The notes: a model not told the origin generated them from the letters alone. Positions 18,119 through 26,519 are shown, numbered from the stretch's first letter. The stretch: 64,000 nt of DNA from Bdellovibrionales bacterium (GCA_016786465.1 JAEUWC010000030.1:248001-312000), one strand, 5' to 3'. A program made the numbers and translations.

Positions 18119-18156
18119 AGGCCGGAACTGTGTCTGTTGTGACGCAGTTCCGGCCT
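18119..18156. terminator. Perfect 12-bp hairpin after paralog B
   Basis: AGGCCGGAACTG (18119-18130) pairs perfectly with CAGTTCCGGCCT (18145-18156) around a 14-base loop that can itself form a 3-bp stem. As after paralog A there is no T-run downstream. Confidence 0.55.
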
Positions 18157-18199
18157 TCGTGCATCGGGCGTAATCTATTCCTTACGGGGAATCGGGGTT

Positions 18200-19738
18200 A
18201 TGTTTCTTCCAAATAGGGTAGTTTTGGCGGTTACGCTTTTTGGCGTGATGGGTTCGAGTTGCTTTAAGCCGGACTTCAAAATCTCGACCCAATCGACTTT
18301 AGGGAGCGGAACTGAGGCTTCTCCAAGCCCGTCGCCGTCTGCGACCGCAACGCCTTCGCCAAGCCCGTCGCCGTCTGCGACCGCAACGCCTTCGCCAAGC
18401 CCGTCGCCGTCGGAAACGCCTTTTGCGTTGGCCTGCAACTGCGATTTTTACACCAATCCGACAACGCGAACCTTTGATGGCGTCACCAAAGGCGTTCAGC
18501 CGGGTCAGTCGATCTGCCTTCGGGGGGGTGGCCCATCCTATGACCAACCAATCAGTGTTGGCGTGATGTTCACCAACTTGAATGGAACGGCGTCGCAGCC
18601 GATTTTGATCAAAAACTGCGGATCCAAGTTCAAGGTCAATTACACGGGCGGATCTGCGCCTATTGAATTTTCTCGAGTCAGTTTCGTTCGCATGACCGGC
18701 TACACCTTTGCGGATGGTTCACCTGGAATTGAAACTTCGGGGGGGAATCAAGGCATTAAGGCCAGCCGCACATCGGATATCGAACTGGATCACATGTACA
18801 TTTCAAACACGACCGGCATCGGCGTGAACGTGAAGACGGATCCAACTTGCGACGTGACCACGCAACGCAAGACTGTGGATAATCCCACGGGCTTTGTGAT
18901 GAACAATGTACTTCTTCACCACTTGAAAGTTGAAAACGTGGGGCAAGAAGGCTTCTACGTCGGCAATTCACACTGGCGCTTAGGGGCGCCGCTAACCTGT
19001 AGCGGAGTTTCAGTCACAGTGATGGAACACGATGTGAACAACGCTCAGATTTACGACAACGTGATTATTAATACAGGACGCGATGGCATTCAGTTGGGAA
19101 GTGCAGTGGGTGGCGCAGTCGTGACCCGCAATTCCATTAACGGAGTCTGTTCTAGCTTGGATTTCAATTATTGCGCGTCCGGAATTCAGTTGAACCCCGG
19201 AACGATTGCCACTGTTTCTAGAAATGTGATCGTGGGCAATCCCGCTTGGGGTAACTGGGGAATTCAAACCTTAGCAACTGGCGGAACCGTGATTCACGAC
19301 AACCTAATCGTTGATCCAATCTTTGGTGGGATCATGACCAAGGATTCCGTGATCGTTCCAGGAACAGATCAGAAGATTTTCAACAACACGATCATTCGTC
19401 CGGGCCGTTATGGCGTCGATTCGGTGAATTCACAGGACATGCCGGTCATCTTTTACAATAACCTGATCGCAGGTATTCATCCGGGAACAAACGCCAGCTA
19501 CAAGTACATCAACAAACATGCGAACACGGAATTCACGGACGAAAACAACATTTATAACGACAATCTGGCAACGATTGGCTTCATGAACCCAGCTGGCGGT
19601 GATTACCGATTGTCATCGGGTTCTGCGGCCGTGAACGGCGGACGTACGATCGACGTGTCCGGGGTCGCTATCGATTTGGACGGAAATCCACGCGTCGTCG
19701 GTCCTAAGCCGGATATCGGCGCATACGAACGCCAATAG
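18200..19738 (+). CDS. Lipoprotein with right-handed parallel beta-helix
   Basis: A 512-residue predicted lipoprotein (lipobox VMGSSC). A Pro/Ser/Ala/Thr linker (~35-72) is encoded by a 36-base tandem repeat. A pectate-lyase/parallel beta-helix domain follows, with recurrent short strands and Asn/Gly turns such as NNVLLHHLKVENVGQEGFYV, NAQIYDNVIINTGRDGIQL and NGVCSSLDFN. The C-terminal motif GNPRVVGPKPDIGAYERQ is the usual end of many bacterial beta-helix surface proteins. It could bind or cleave polysaccharide; no catalytic residues are assignable. A GGGGA/GGGG site precedes the ATG. Confidence 0.88.
   Translation: MFLPNRVVLAVTLFGVMGSSCFKPDFKISTQSTLGSGTEASPSPSPSATATPSPSPSPSATATPSPSPSPSETPFALACNCDFYTNPTTRTFDGVTKGVQPGQSICLRGGGPSYDQPISVGVMFTNLNGTASQPILIKNCGSKFKVNYTGGSAPIEFSRVSFVRMTGYTFADGSPGIETSGGNQGIKASRTSDIELDHMYISNTTGIGVNVKTDPTCDVTTQRKTVDNPTGFVMNNVLLHHLKVENVGQEGFYVGNSHWRLGAPLTCSGVSVTVMEHDVNNAQIYDNVIINTGRDGIQLGSAVGGAVVTRNSINGVCSSLDFNYCASGIQLNPGTIATVSRNVIVGNPAWGNWGIQTLATGGTVIHDNLIVDPIFGGIMTKDSVIVPGTDQKIFNNTIIRPGRYGVDSVNSQDMPVIFYNNLIAGIHPGTNASYKYINKHANTEFTDENNIYNDNLATIGFMNPAGGDYRLSSGSAAVNGGRTIDVSGVAIDLDGNPRVVGPKPDIGAYERQ
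18323..18411 (+). repeat. 36-base tandem repeat, about 2.5 copies, coding a PSPSPSATAT linker
   Basis: Two identical 36-base units (18323-18358 and 18359-18394) and 17 bases of a third unit (18395-18411) sit in frame in the lipoprotein gene. Copy-number change by slippage would lengthen or shorten the linker without changing the frame. Confidence 0.9.
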
Positions 19739-19753
19739 GGTCCTTCAGAAGGT

Positions 19754-20731
19754 TCATTTTGATGCGGACGCGCCTAAAGTAGCAGGCACCTTGGATTGCT
19801 TCCAGTATTCGAAGACATCAGCTGATGTCTTTTTTGGCGTGTACCCAAACTGATCTTTCAGTGCGTGATTCAAAAGAACTGGGCGGTAACGCAGGAAATC
19901 GATTTGTTCTGGGCCATAACGAGTCAACCCAAAAAGCTTCAGGACAAAAAGGGCCGCCTTCAGAACAAAGGGCGGAATCGAAATGACGGGTTTATTCAGT
20001 CGCTTCGCAATTTCGAAAATCGTAAGGGCCCCGTCGCCCGCGACGTTGAAAATTCCTGCCTTTTTTTCTTGGATCGCCATAAGAAAAATGTCGACCAAGT
20101 CCTGGTCCCAAATAAAGACAAATGGACTTTTGGAACCTTGAATCGCGACCATGACCCTTTTTTCGAAAAGTGCCGTGATTTGATTGTTAACGGTTTTTCC
20201 CAGCACGGTTCCGATCCGAAAAACACATTGCTTCAGTTGCGGATGGCTTTTGCGGTATTCGGTCAGCATTTCTTCGACTAGGCGCTTGTGCCAAGAATAG
20301 GCGAATTCATAGTTTCCCCGCACCGGATCGGATTCTTTCAGCCAATCAGGTTGGTCGGCGTGATACCCGTACGCTGCTCCGCTGGACGAAATGATGATCT
20401 GTTGAACGCCCGCATGCACGCATGCGTCTAGGGCGTTGCGTGTTCCATCGACATCGACGCTGTATTCAAATTCGCGGCGGCTTTCTTTTCCCGGCGTGAC
20501 GATCGACGCCAAGTGGACGACGGTGTCGATGCGATTTTCTTTCAAAAGATTTGCTAGGCCTGGGTCCCGAATATCACTGATCAAGTAAGTGACGCCGGGT
20601 TGGCGCTTTTCTTCGGCTGGCTGCCGAATGTCCAAAGCCAAAATGAATTGGGCTTCGCGTGCAAGTGCTTGGACGATCTGCGTTCCGACATAGCCGTTGG
20701 CTCCGGTAATCGCAATTCTTCGATCTTTCAT
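19754..20731 (-). CDS. NAD-dependent epimerase/dehydratase family protein
   Basis: A 325-residue extended short-chain dehydrogenase (NDP-sugar epimerase-like). The N terminus carries the Rossmann motif TGANGYVG and an acidic cofactor residue in LALDIRQP, followed by VVHLAS, IIISSSGAAYG and the catalytic YSWHK. The C-terminal part (IFNVAGDGALTIFEIAKRL) is typical of this family. Substrate is unknown. The ATG at 20731 overlaps the upstream symporter stop by four bases (ATGA), so the two are coupled; in-frame codons further upstream lie inside the symporter gene. Confidence 0.88.
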   Translation of the reverse strand: MKDRRIAITGANGYVGTQIVQALAREAQFILALDIRQPAEEKRQPGVTYLISDIRDPGLANLLKENRIDTVVHLASIVTPGKESRREFEYSVDVDGTRNALDACVHAGVQQIIISSSGAAYGYHADQPDWLKESDPVRGNYEFAYSWHKRLVEEMLTEYRKSHPQLKQCVFRIGTVLGKTVNNQITALFEKRVMVAIQGSKSPFVFIWDQDLVDIFLMAIQEKKAGIFNVAGDGALTIFEIAKRLNKPVISIPPFVLKAALFVLKLFGLTRYGPEQIDFLRYRPVLLNHALKDQFGYTPKKTSADVFEYWKQSKVPATLGASASK

Positions 20732-21651
20732 GCTCGGATTCCTTTTTTCATCCAGTACGTGGAAAGTCCAAGTCCTGCGAAAATGTGCCAGACCCCCCAC
20801 CAAGCAGTGATGACCGCCATTCCGCCTAGGCCGCCAAAGAAACTAAAAATCAAAATCAAACCCAAGCCCGAATTCTGAATCCCAGTTTCGAAAGCAACTG
20901 CGCGCGAATCGCGTTCTGATAGTCCCGAAAGTCTTGCCAGCCAATAGCCACAGGCCAATGCCATCCCATTGTGGACAAATACCAGACCCGCGACCAACGG
21001 TGCATAGGCGATGAAATGCTTCCCGTTTGCGATCAATGCTCCGACAATAAAAAGTGCAAAAATGACCATCGAAGAAGTTCGCATCGGTTTCAGCAGTTTT
21101 TTCGCGGTCTTTGGATGCTTGTGTGAAAGAAAAAGTCCAAGCCCAAGTGGAACACCAATCAGAAGTGCGATTTCCAAAACCATTTTCACTGGATCCAACG
21201 AAAAGTCGGCCAGGATTGCTCGCATCCCTTCGTGACGAGATGCCCAGAAGGAAACGTTCAGCGGCATAAAGAAAAAAGCACCTAGGGTGGAAAGCGTGCT
21301 GATCGAAACCGAAAGGGCGGCGTTGCCGCCAGCGCGGTAGGTGAAGAAGTTGGAAATGTGACCTGCCGGACACGATGAAACCAAAAGCATACCCAACGCG
21401 ATCGAAGGCTGCGGTTGAATCAATTGAATCAAAAGAAAAGTTCCGGCCGGAAAAAGAAGATGGTGCGAAACCATTCCGATCAGTAAGGCCTTGGGTGTTT
21501 TCAGCGCAGCTTTGAAATCGGCAATCTTCAAATCAATGGCGATACCGAACATCACAAGCGCCAGCACTAAATTCAGCGCCATTAAACTGGTCGGGCTAAA
21601 GTTCAGGCGCACCTGATCAATCGCATGAAGCGTATTCACTGTATTTTCCAT
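20728..21651 (-). CDS. Bile acid:sodium symporter (BASS) family transporter
   Basis: An integral membrane protein of 307 residues with about nine to ten hydrophobic helices. It carries BASS-family hallmarks: LLVSSCPAGHISNFFTYRAGGNAALSV in one discontinuous helix region and FETGIQNSGLGLIL in the other. Relatives import bile acids, pantoate or organic anions with sodium. The ATG at 21651 is preferred to an in-frame TTG six bases upstream. It overlaps the epimerase gene by four bases and lies 62 bases after the SDR gene, so all three may be one transcript. Confidence 0.87.
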   Translation of the reverse strand: MENTVNTLHAIDQVRLNFSPTSLMALNLVLALVMFGIAIDLKIADFKAALKTPKALLIGMVSHHLLFPAGTFLLIQLIQPQPSIALGMLLVSSCPAGHISNFFTYRAGGNAALSVSISTLSTLGAFFFMPLNVSFWASRHEGMRAILADFSLDPVKMVLEIALLIGVPLGLGLFLSHKHPKTAKKLLKPMRTSSMVIFALFIVGALIANGKHFIAYAPLVAGLVFVHNGMALACGYWLARLSGLSERDSRAVAFETGIQNSGLGLILIFSFFGGLGGMAVITAWWGVWHIFAGLGLSTYWMKKGIRA

Positions 21652-21713
21652 GGGCAAAACTATAGCATGACGCAGTGCGTGGATTTAAGAATATCCCCTT
21701 CACCTAGGTCAAC

Positions 21714-22439
21714 TTACCAGTCCAGTCTTTCGCCGTCGCGAAAGAAGCCGCCGGAAGGACCCTTTTCATCTAAGGTTGCAGCCCAAACGATACCTGCAAT
21801 TCCTTCTTCCAACGAGCGGTCAGCGCCGGGTCCGCCCATTTCTGTACGCACCCAACCCGGGCAAACTGAATTCACTTTCAGTTTCTTGCCACCGACTTCG
21901 GCGTCCGTCACTTTGGTCAATGCGTTTACCGCTGTTTTTGAAAGTCGATAGCCTGGGTAGCCGCCTTCCATTTCAGTCAGTCCACCCATGCCCGATGAAA
22001 TATTCACGATTCTGGGGGCGTCTGATTTTTGAAGCAGCGGCATGAAGGCCTGGGTCATCCGAAAAGAACCCAAGGTATTGATATCAAAAATTTTCATCAG
22101 ATCCGTCGCCCGCGCGGTCAACAGGCTGTCACCCGATTTTTCGTTGTCTTCGATCTGATACAGTCCAGCATTGTTAATCAGGACATCCAGGTGCCCAAAC
22201 TTTTCTTGGCATTTGCGGGCTGCGGCCGCGACGGAAGTGTCACTGGTCACATCTAGATCAATGAAGTCGTGGTCTGGAAAGGACGCAAGATCTTGTTTCG
22301 AAAGTTTGGCGATTCCATCCGTTTTTCGGCTGGAAAACACGACATGGTAGCCCTTCTTCAAAAGGGCTAGTCCAGTTTGATAGCCCAAACCGTTGATTTT
22401 TCCTGCCCCGGTGATCCATGCGATTTTCTTATTTTTCAT
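21714..22439 (-). CDS. Short-chain dehydrogenase/reductase
   Basis: A classical SDR of 241 residues: cofactor motif TGAGKINGLGYQTG, DLDVTSD, NNAG, a catalytic Ser in IVNISSG, and YRLSK (YxxxK), followed by NSVCPGWVRTEM. The size is right for the family. The final strand ends GFFRDGERLDW, common in carbonyl-reductase-like SDRs. The ATG at 22439 was chosen from the Rossmann motif position; a long upstream in-frame extension overlaps the divergent gene and is rejected. Only 15 bases separate its start from that gene's start. Confidence 0.9.
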   Translation of the reverse strand: MKNKKIAWITGAGKINGLGYQTGLALLKKGYHVVFSSRKTDGIAKLSKQDLASFPDHDFIDLDVTSDTSVAAAARKCQEKFGHLDVLINNAGLYQIEDNEKSGDSLLTARATDLMKIFDINTLGSFRMTQAFMPLLQKSDAPRIVNISSGMGGLTEMEGGYPGYRLSKTAVNALTKVTDAEVGGKKLKVNSVCPGWVRTEMGGPGADRSLEEGIAGIVWAATLDEKGPSGGFFRDGERLDW

Positions 22440-22454
22440 GTTAAGGGGCATAGC

Positions 22455-22904
22455 ATGGCTGATAAACGGCGCTTCACCCTTTTTGCCCAGTTTTTGGTGG
22501 ATTCCTTTCCGAACGCGTCCCGGGTTTTCGATGTGGCCGGGGGAATGGGCGCGTTGAATGAAGCACTGACTGCAAAAGGGCGGCAGTGCCTGACCTTTGA
22601 TTTTCGCCACAAGCGTCTGGATGTTCCTTATGCCGAACGCGAATTCAAACTGACCGAACCCTGTGAAGCCGATCTGGTTGTGGGTCTTCACGCAGATGGC
22701 GCGACCCGCTTGATCATTGAATATGCGGCCCTTCACCGAATCCCCTATGCCGTCGTGCCATGCTGCAGCGACAATTCCATGCCGTACAAGCCCTGGATGC
22801 GATATCTGACTGAATTAGCCAAGAATGGCCGCTTAACCGCTCTGGAAGCGGTTCTTCCTATGGAAGGCCGGGCGCGCGTCATTTACGGTGCGCCTTTAAC
22901 CTAG
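22455..22904 (+). CDS. Small Rossmann-fold, methyltransferase-like protein
   Basis: A 149-residue protein that looks like the N-terminal part of an SAM-dependent methyltransferase: VFDVAGGMGALNEALTAKG matches motif I and CLTFDFRHKRLD the following acidic strand. ADLVVGLHADGATRLII and VVPCC resemble motif IV-V regions. It is shorter than usual methyltransferases. The catalytic role is inferred from the fold only. An AAGGGG site lies seven bases before the ATG at 22455; earlier in-frame codons belong to the divergent SDR gene. Confidence 0.78.
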   Translation: MADKRRFTLFAQFLVDSFPNASRVFDVAGGMGALNEALTAKGRQCLTFDFRHKRLDVPYAEREFKLTEPCEADLVVGLHADGATRLIIEYAALHRIPYAVVPCCSDNSMPYKPWMRYLTELAKNGRLTALEAVLPMEGRARVIYGAPLT

Positions 22905-22924
22905 ATTATTTTTCGAGCATATTC

Positions 22925-22951
22925 TTGACTGAATAACGCGTTGTGCATAAA
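22925..22951 (+). promoter_or_regulatory. Candidate promoter of the TatT-like gene
   Basis: TTGACT at 22925-22930 and CATAAA at 22946-22951 lie 15 bases apart, giving a ~60-base leader to the ATG at 23021. Confidence 0.4.
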
Positions 22952-23007
22952 CGGAGCCCATCAACAAATAACATCAACCGCTGGGCAACCAGTGGAGAGA
23001 GAGAAAA

Positions 23008-23020
23008 AAGGGGACCCCTT
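23008..23020 (+). promoter_or_regulatory. Hairpin that buries the Shine-Dalgarno directly before the start codon
   Basis: AAGGGGACCCCTT (23008-23020) ends one base before the ATG at 23021. It folds into a five-pair stem with a GAC loop, and the 5' arm is the ribosome-binding AAGGGG. Confidence 0.5.
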
Positions 23021-23830
23021 ATGAAAATGCAATTTGTTTCGTTGGCACTGGCCATCGTCACTTCGTCGGCCGCTTTCGCGGGCGACAATCAAAAGGCTTT
23101 GAACCTTCTTGCTGATGCTCAGACCGCATTCGACGGACGCATCGACCTGAAGCAAGTCGACATCGCGATCACCAAGGCGACCGATGCTGAAGCAACCGCG
23201 GACGATTTTGAAATCAAGTACGACGCGAAGGTCATTTTGGCTCGCGCACTTTATTTCAAAGGCATTCGCACTTCTGGCGATAAAGCAAAAATGGCGATCT
23301 TCGAACAATCGATGGACCGCTGCAAAGAAGCGATTCAGATCGACGTCGACAACTTCGGCGATATTTATGCTGAAGCTCATTACGTCTTCGCAATTGCTTT
23401 GGGCCGTTGGGCAGAAGCAAAGGGCGTCTTGGCTTCTTTGAGCAAAAAGAACGACCTGATCGCAGCAGCTGAAGCAGCACAAGCCCGCGTGACCCGTGAC
23501 GGAAACCCAGGCGAAGCGTACGATGCTTACGGACCAGCCCGCACTTTGGGCCGCGTTTATTTCAAGCTTCCAGGTTTCGCAGGTGGCGACCGTGGCAAGG
23601 CTTTGGCCTTGTTGGAAACCGCATACGCAAACGGAATCGAGAACGCGCTGAACATCGTTTACTTGGCTGAAGTCCTAGCAGGCGGAAGCAAGACCGATAT
23701 TGACCGCGCTAAGACCATGTTGGACACCTTGCTGGCCAACGATCCAAACACCTACAATCCAAAGCGTGTTGCAGAAACCATCGACGAATTCGTCTTGGCT
23801 CAAGACCTGCGCCGCCAACTTGGAAAGTAA
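23021..23830 (+). CDS. Secreted TPR-like protein related to TatT (TRAP T component)
   Basis: A 269-residue protein with a signal peptide ending AAFAG and an all-helical mature part. The segment YGPARTLGRVYFKLPGFAGGDRGKALALLETA closely resembles the TatT periplasmic TPR proteins of TRAP-type transporters (the '...P-GF-GGD...A' helix pair). LAEVLAGGSKTDIDRAKTMLDTLL is another repeat. No TRAP permease lies nearby, so the protein may serve a different partner. A hairpin covers its ribosome site. A terminator follows 14 bases after the stop, so it appears to be a single-gene transcript. Confidence 0.8.
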   Translation: MKMQFVSLALAIVTSSAAFAGDNQKALNLLADAQTAFDGRIDLKQVDIAITKATDAEATADDFEIKYDAKVILARALYFKGIRTSGDKAKMAIFEQSMDRCKEAIQIDVDNFGDIYAEAHYVFAIALGRWAEAKGVLASLSKKNDLIAAAEAAQARVTRDGNPGEAYDAYGPARTLGRVYFKLPGFAGGDRGKALALLETAYANGIENALNIVYLAEVLAGGSKTDIDRAKTMLDTLLANDPNTYNPKRVAETIDEFVLAQDLRRQLGK

Positions 23831-23843
23831 TCTGTAATTAAAA

Positions 23844-23884
23844 AGGGGCCGCCGCTTGAACAAAGAGGTGGCCCCTGATGTTTT
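23844..23884 (+). terminator. Rho-independent terminator of the TatT-like gene
   Basis: A ten-pair stem (AGGGGCCGCC at 23844-23853 with GGTGGCCCCT at 23867-23876, one G-T pair) with a 13-base loop is followed by GATGTTTT. Confidence 0.75.
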
Positions 23885-23923
23885 AACGTTTAACGCGCCG
23901 CAGTAAGTTAGAGAGCAGTACCC

Positions 23924-25180
23924 ATGAGAAGTTTCATGATCCGTTCCATTCTAGTTGTTTTCGCACTGGCCACCCATTCAGCGATGGCCCTGGATCTTCG
24001 GGCTCCGTTTGAATTGGAGAGCACGAAGGTTCTTCCGAAGAAAATTCGAAATCCCCGTTTCAAGAATGTTTTCACTTCGATCACCGGGCGTTTCAGCGGC
24101 GACGGAATCGAACAACCGTTGGGGCAGCGTCTAAATAAGACGGTCAGTTGGAATGACGTGATCAATGCTCAGCCCACCCAGGCCGATAAAGATTCGATCG
24201 TCGGGATTTTGAACGATGCGGGACTGACTGATCTGAACGCGTCCCCGGGGCAAACCAGCGGAGTAGTCAATACTTACGCGCAAGTCATGGCTCCGGTTCT
24301 GGCTTACGGAGTGACCGATAGCTACACCCTAGCGGTCGCTGTTCCAATCTATACGGTTCGCGTTGATTCAGACGCGGGATTCATTCGCGCAGGTCAGGGT
24401 CAACAGTTTGTTGACCAAGCCGCTAGCGTCAACGTGGAAAAGGGCAACGAAGCTGCTGGAAAACTGAACAACGCGATTCAGGAAAAGCTGAAGCGCTTGG
24501 GCTACAAGCCGATCGAGGACCAAACCTTGAATGTCTTGGGCGATCTACGTTTGGTTGGGAAGTATCTTTTCTACCAAGACGAAATCAAGACACTGACCTT
24601 GAAGCACGAAGCCACCCTTCCCACTGGAAGGACACCGGACCCAGATAACGTCCTTGCGATTCCGATTGGCGATGGTCAGTGGGACGCGGGTCTTTCCTTG
24701 ATCACGGACGTGAAACTTGCGCCGATGATTCGACTGAATGCATTCGGTGGATACATCGCACAGTTGCCGGCGACGATGACTCGGCGTCTTCCAACTTCTC
24801 CAACCGATTCTTTGTCTGCGGATAAAGAAGGCGTGATCGTTGACCTGGGGGACATCCTGGTCGGAGGAACGTCGGTGAACTACGAAGTTCAGGGTTCACC
24901 TTTTTCGATTGGCGTGGGCTATCAGTTCCAGCGCATGGCGAAAGCTTCTGTAAAAGATGGGGTCTTTGAAAGTTCGCGCTATCGCCTTTTGGAAAACGAA
25001 CTTCCGGTTCGAATTCTACATTCGGGTCTGGTGATGGCCGGATTTTCAACTGTGGACATGTACAAGCGAAAGAAGTTCATTGCGCCGATTCAAGCAAACC
25101 TGGCTTACAGCCGAGCGCTTGCGGGCGTGAACGCGACCACCAATTCCATGCTTTTGGCCGAATTGGTTTTGTTTTTCTAA
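23924..25180 (+). CDS. Outer-membrane beta-barrel protein, transporter-like
   Basis: A 418-residue protein with a signal peptide (to ~AMA, residue 22) and a mature region of amphipathic alternating strands (for example TDSYTLAVAVPIY, GDLRLVGKYLFYQ, TLTLKHEATLP, SFSIGVGYQFQ). It ends in Phe (LAELVLFF), the usual recognition signal for outer-membrane barrel insertion. It resembles barrels predicted to import aromatic compounds, but I cannot name a substrate. The adjoining lipoprotein gene starts 19 bases downstream and is probably coexpressed. Confidence 0.82.
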   Translation: MRSFMIRSILVVFALATHSAMALDLRAPFELESTKVLPKKIRNPRFKNVFTSITGRFSGDGIEQPLGQRLNKTVSWNDVINAQPTQADKDSIVGILNDAGLTDLNASPGQTSGVVNTYAQVMAPVLAYGVTDSYTLAVAVPIYTVRVDSDAGFIRAGQGQQFVDQAASVNVEKGNEAAGKLNNAIQEKLKRLGYKPIEDQTLNVLGDLRLVGKYLFYQDEIKTLTLKHEATLPTGRTPDPDNVLAIPIGDGQWDAGLSLITDVKLAPMIRLNAFGGYIAQLPATMTRRLPTSPTDSLSADKEGVIVDLGDILVGGTSVNYEVQGSPFSIGVGYQFQRMAKASVKDGVFESSRYRLLENELPVRILHSGLVMAGFSTVDMYKRKKFIAPIQANLAYSRALAGVNATTNSMLLAELVLFF

Positions 25181-25199
25181 GTCGGAAAGGGATCAGAAA

Positions 25200-26495
25200 A
25201 TGAAAACTTCAAATACGATTTTGATGACGGTTCTAATCAGTTCGGCAGCGATCCACTTTTCGGCTTGTGAGCCATTGAAAGCGGAAGCACCCAAAAATCC
25301 AATTATCGCGCCCAAGCTTCAGGAATTTCCTTTGACCGACTATTACTTGGTCAATAACAAGATGTTCTTGTGGCCGGTAGAAAGCAGCCCTGCCGTTGTG
25401 ACTGAAGCCGTTCGCATCGGTCGAGCAATCGATGATCTAGACACGGTGAGCTTTGCTTATTCGAAGGAAGAAAAGACCCTAACGACGGACCTTGCCGCTT
25501 ATCTGGCGATCAAGGAAGCGATCAAAGACATCGAAAAGAAGATCAAAACTTTGGATACCACGATCAAGGGCCGTAAGACCCTGATCGCGACCGAAGAAAA
25601 GAAGCCCATGGACAAGCAGAATCCGACGAACTTGGCCAAGTGGAAAAACGAACTGGCGAAAGCTGAACAAGACCGCGCGATCGAAGCTCAGAATCTGATC
25701 GATCAGACCCATCAGGCTGCGATCACAGGTGATCAATTGGACCCTCCGACAGTGGAATCGCCAAAAGGACCCAAGCGTGAACGCATGGAGTTTTTGGCCA
25801 ATGACCGCGTTCGTGTCGAAGCCGAAGGAACCGCAAAGGTCGATCGCATGATTCAGATCGTGGATTGGTACAAGACTCAGCCCAGTTCGATTTCGTTTCG
25901 GATGACGGCTGCAAATCCAGTGGTTGAACTAAATGGATGGGATCTAAGCGACGACGCTGGAAGCCGAAACTTTAGCAGTGAAACCGTTTCCGAAAGTGGC
26001 TTCGAAACCCCGAATCTGGGAACGATTACGAACATCACCTACACGGTTTTGGGCGGTGTGATCCGATTCAATTTGGGCGTTTTTGAAACAACCACCAAGC
26101 TGACCGGCGCGGAAAAAGCGGCGGCAGTTCAGCAGGGTTACGAAACATACGAAAAATTCTACGAACTTGAAAAAGAAGAAGTGCGTTTGACCCATGAAAT
26201 GCAATCGCTGATCAAGCGCGGAGAAATGAAGGAAGCCGACAAAGTCCGCGGACGAATTGCTGATGTTCAGCAGAAGTCGATGGCCCTTTCTTGGAATCCG
26301 GACCTTCGCGAAGTTTATTCATTTCGTGTAGCACGACATGCATATGAAAAGACTTTGACCGACGGACGTTTGTTCTTTGCCGGGGATCTGACCCGTCGGC
26401 GCAATCCCAAGGGAAGCCTTTGCGAAGGTTTAGAAAGAACCCAGCATCAGTGCATGCGAAAGGGTTCGATCAAGCTTGTAGATCGAAATAACTAA
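25200..26495 (+). CDS. Lipoprotein with long charged helices, partner of the barrel protein
   Basis: A 431-residue predicted lipoprotein (lipobox HFSAC at residue ~23). Residues ~80-165 form a Lys/Glu-rich coiled-coil-like region (KEAIKDIEKKIKTLD and similar). A beta-rich middle part follows (ISFRMTAANPVVELNGWDL, ITNITYTVLGGVIRFNLGVF), then another charged helix and a C-terminal Cys pair (SLCEGLERTQHQC). I recognise no family. An AAGGGA site sits ~9 bases before the ATG. The 19-base gap to the upstream barrel gene points to a barrel-lipoprotein pair. Confidence 0.8.
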   Translation: MKTSNTILMTVLISSAAIHFSACEPLKAEAPKNPIIAPKLQEFPLTDYYLVNNKMFLWPVESSPAVVTEAVRIGRAIDDLDTVSFAYSKEEKTLTTDLAAYLAIKEAIKDIEKKIKTLDTTIKGRKTLIATEEKKPMDKQNPTNLAKWKNELAKAEQDRAIEAQNLIDQTHQAAITGDQLDPPTVESPKGPKRERMEFLANDRVRVEAEGTAKVDRMIQIVDWYKTQPSSISFRMTAANPVVELNGWDLSDDAGSRNFSSETVSESGFETPNLGTITNITYTVLGGVIRFNLGVFETTTKLTGAEKAAAVQQGYETYEKFYELEKEEVRLTHEMQSLIKRGEMKEADKVRGRIADVQQKSMALSWNPDLREVYSFRVARHAYEKTLTDGRLFFAGDLTRRRNPKGSLCEGLERTQHQCMRKGSIKLVDRNN

Positions 26496-26519
26496 AAAAT
26501 ACAATGACTTAACCATAGT

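Noticed and set aside
18323-18411. Tandem repeats considered as a CRISPR array
   Set aside because: The units are directly adjacent with no spacers and are in frame within a coding sequence.
22440-22736. N-terminal extension of the SDR frame
   Set aside because: It lies opposite the methyltransferase-like gene and precedes the canonical SDR start by ~99 residues with no domain.
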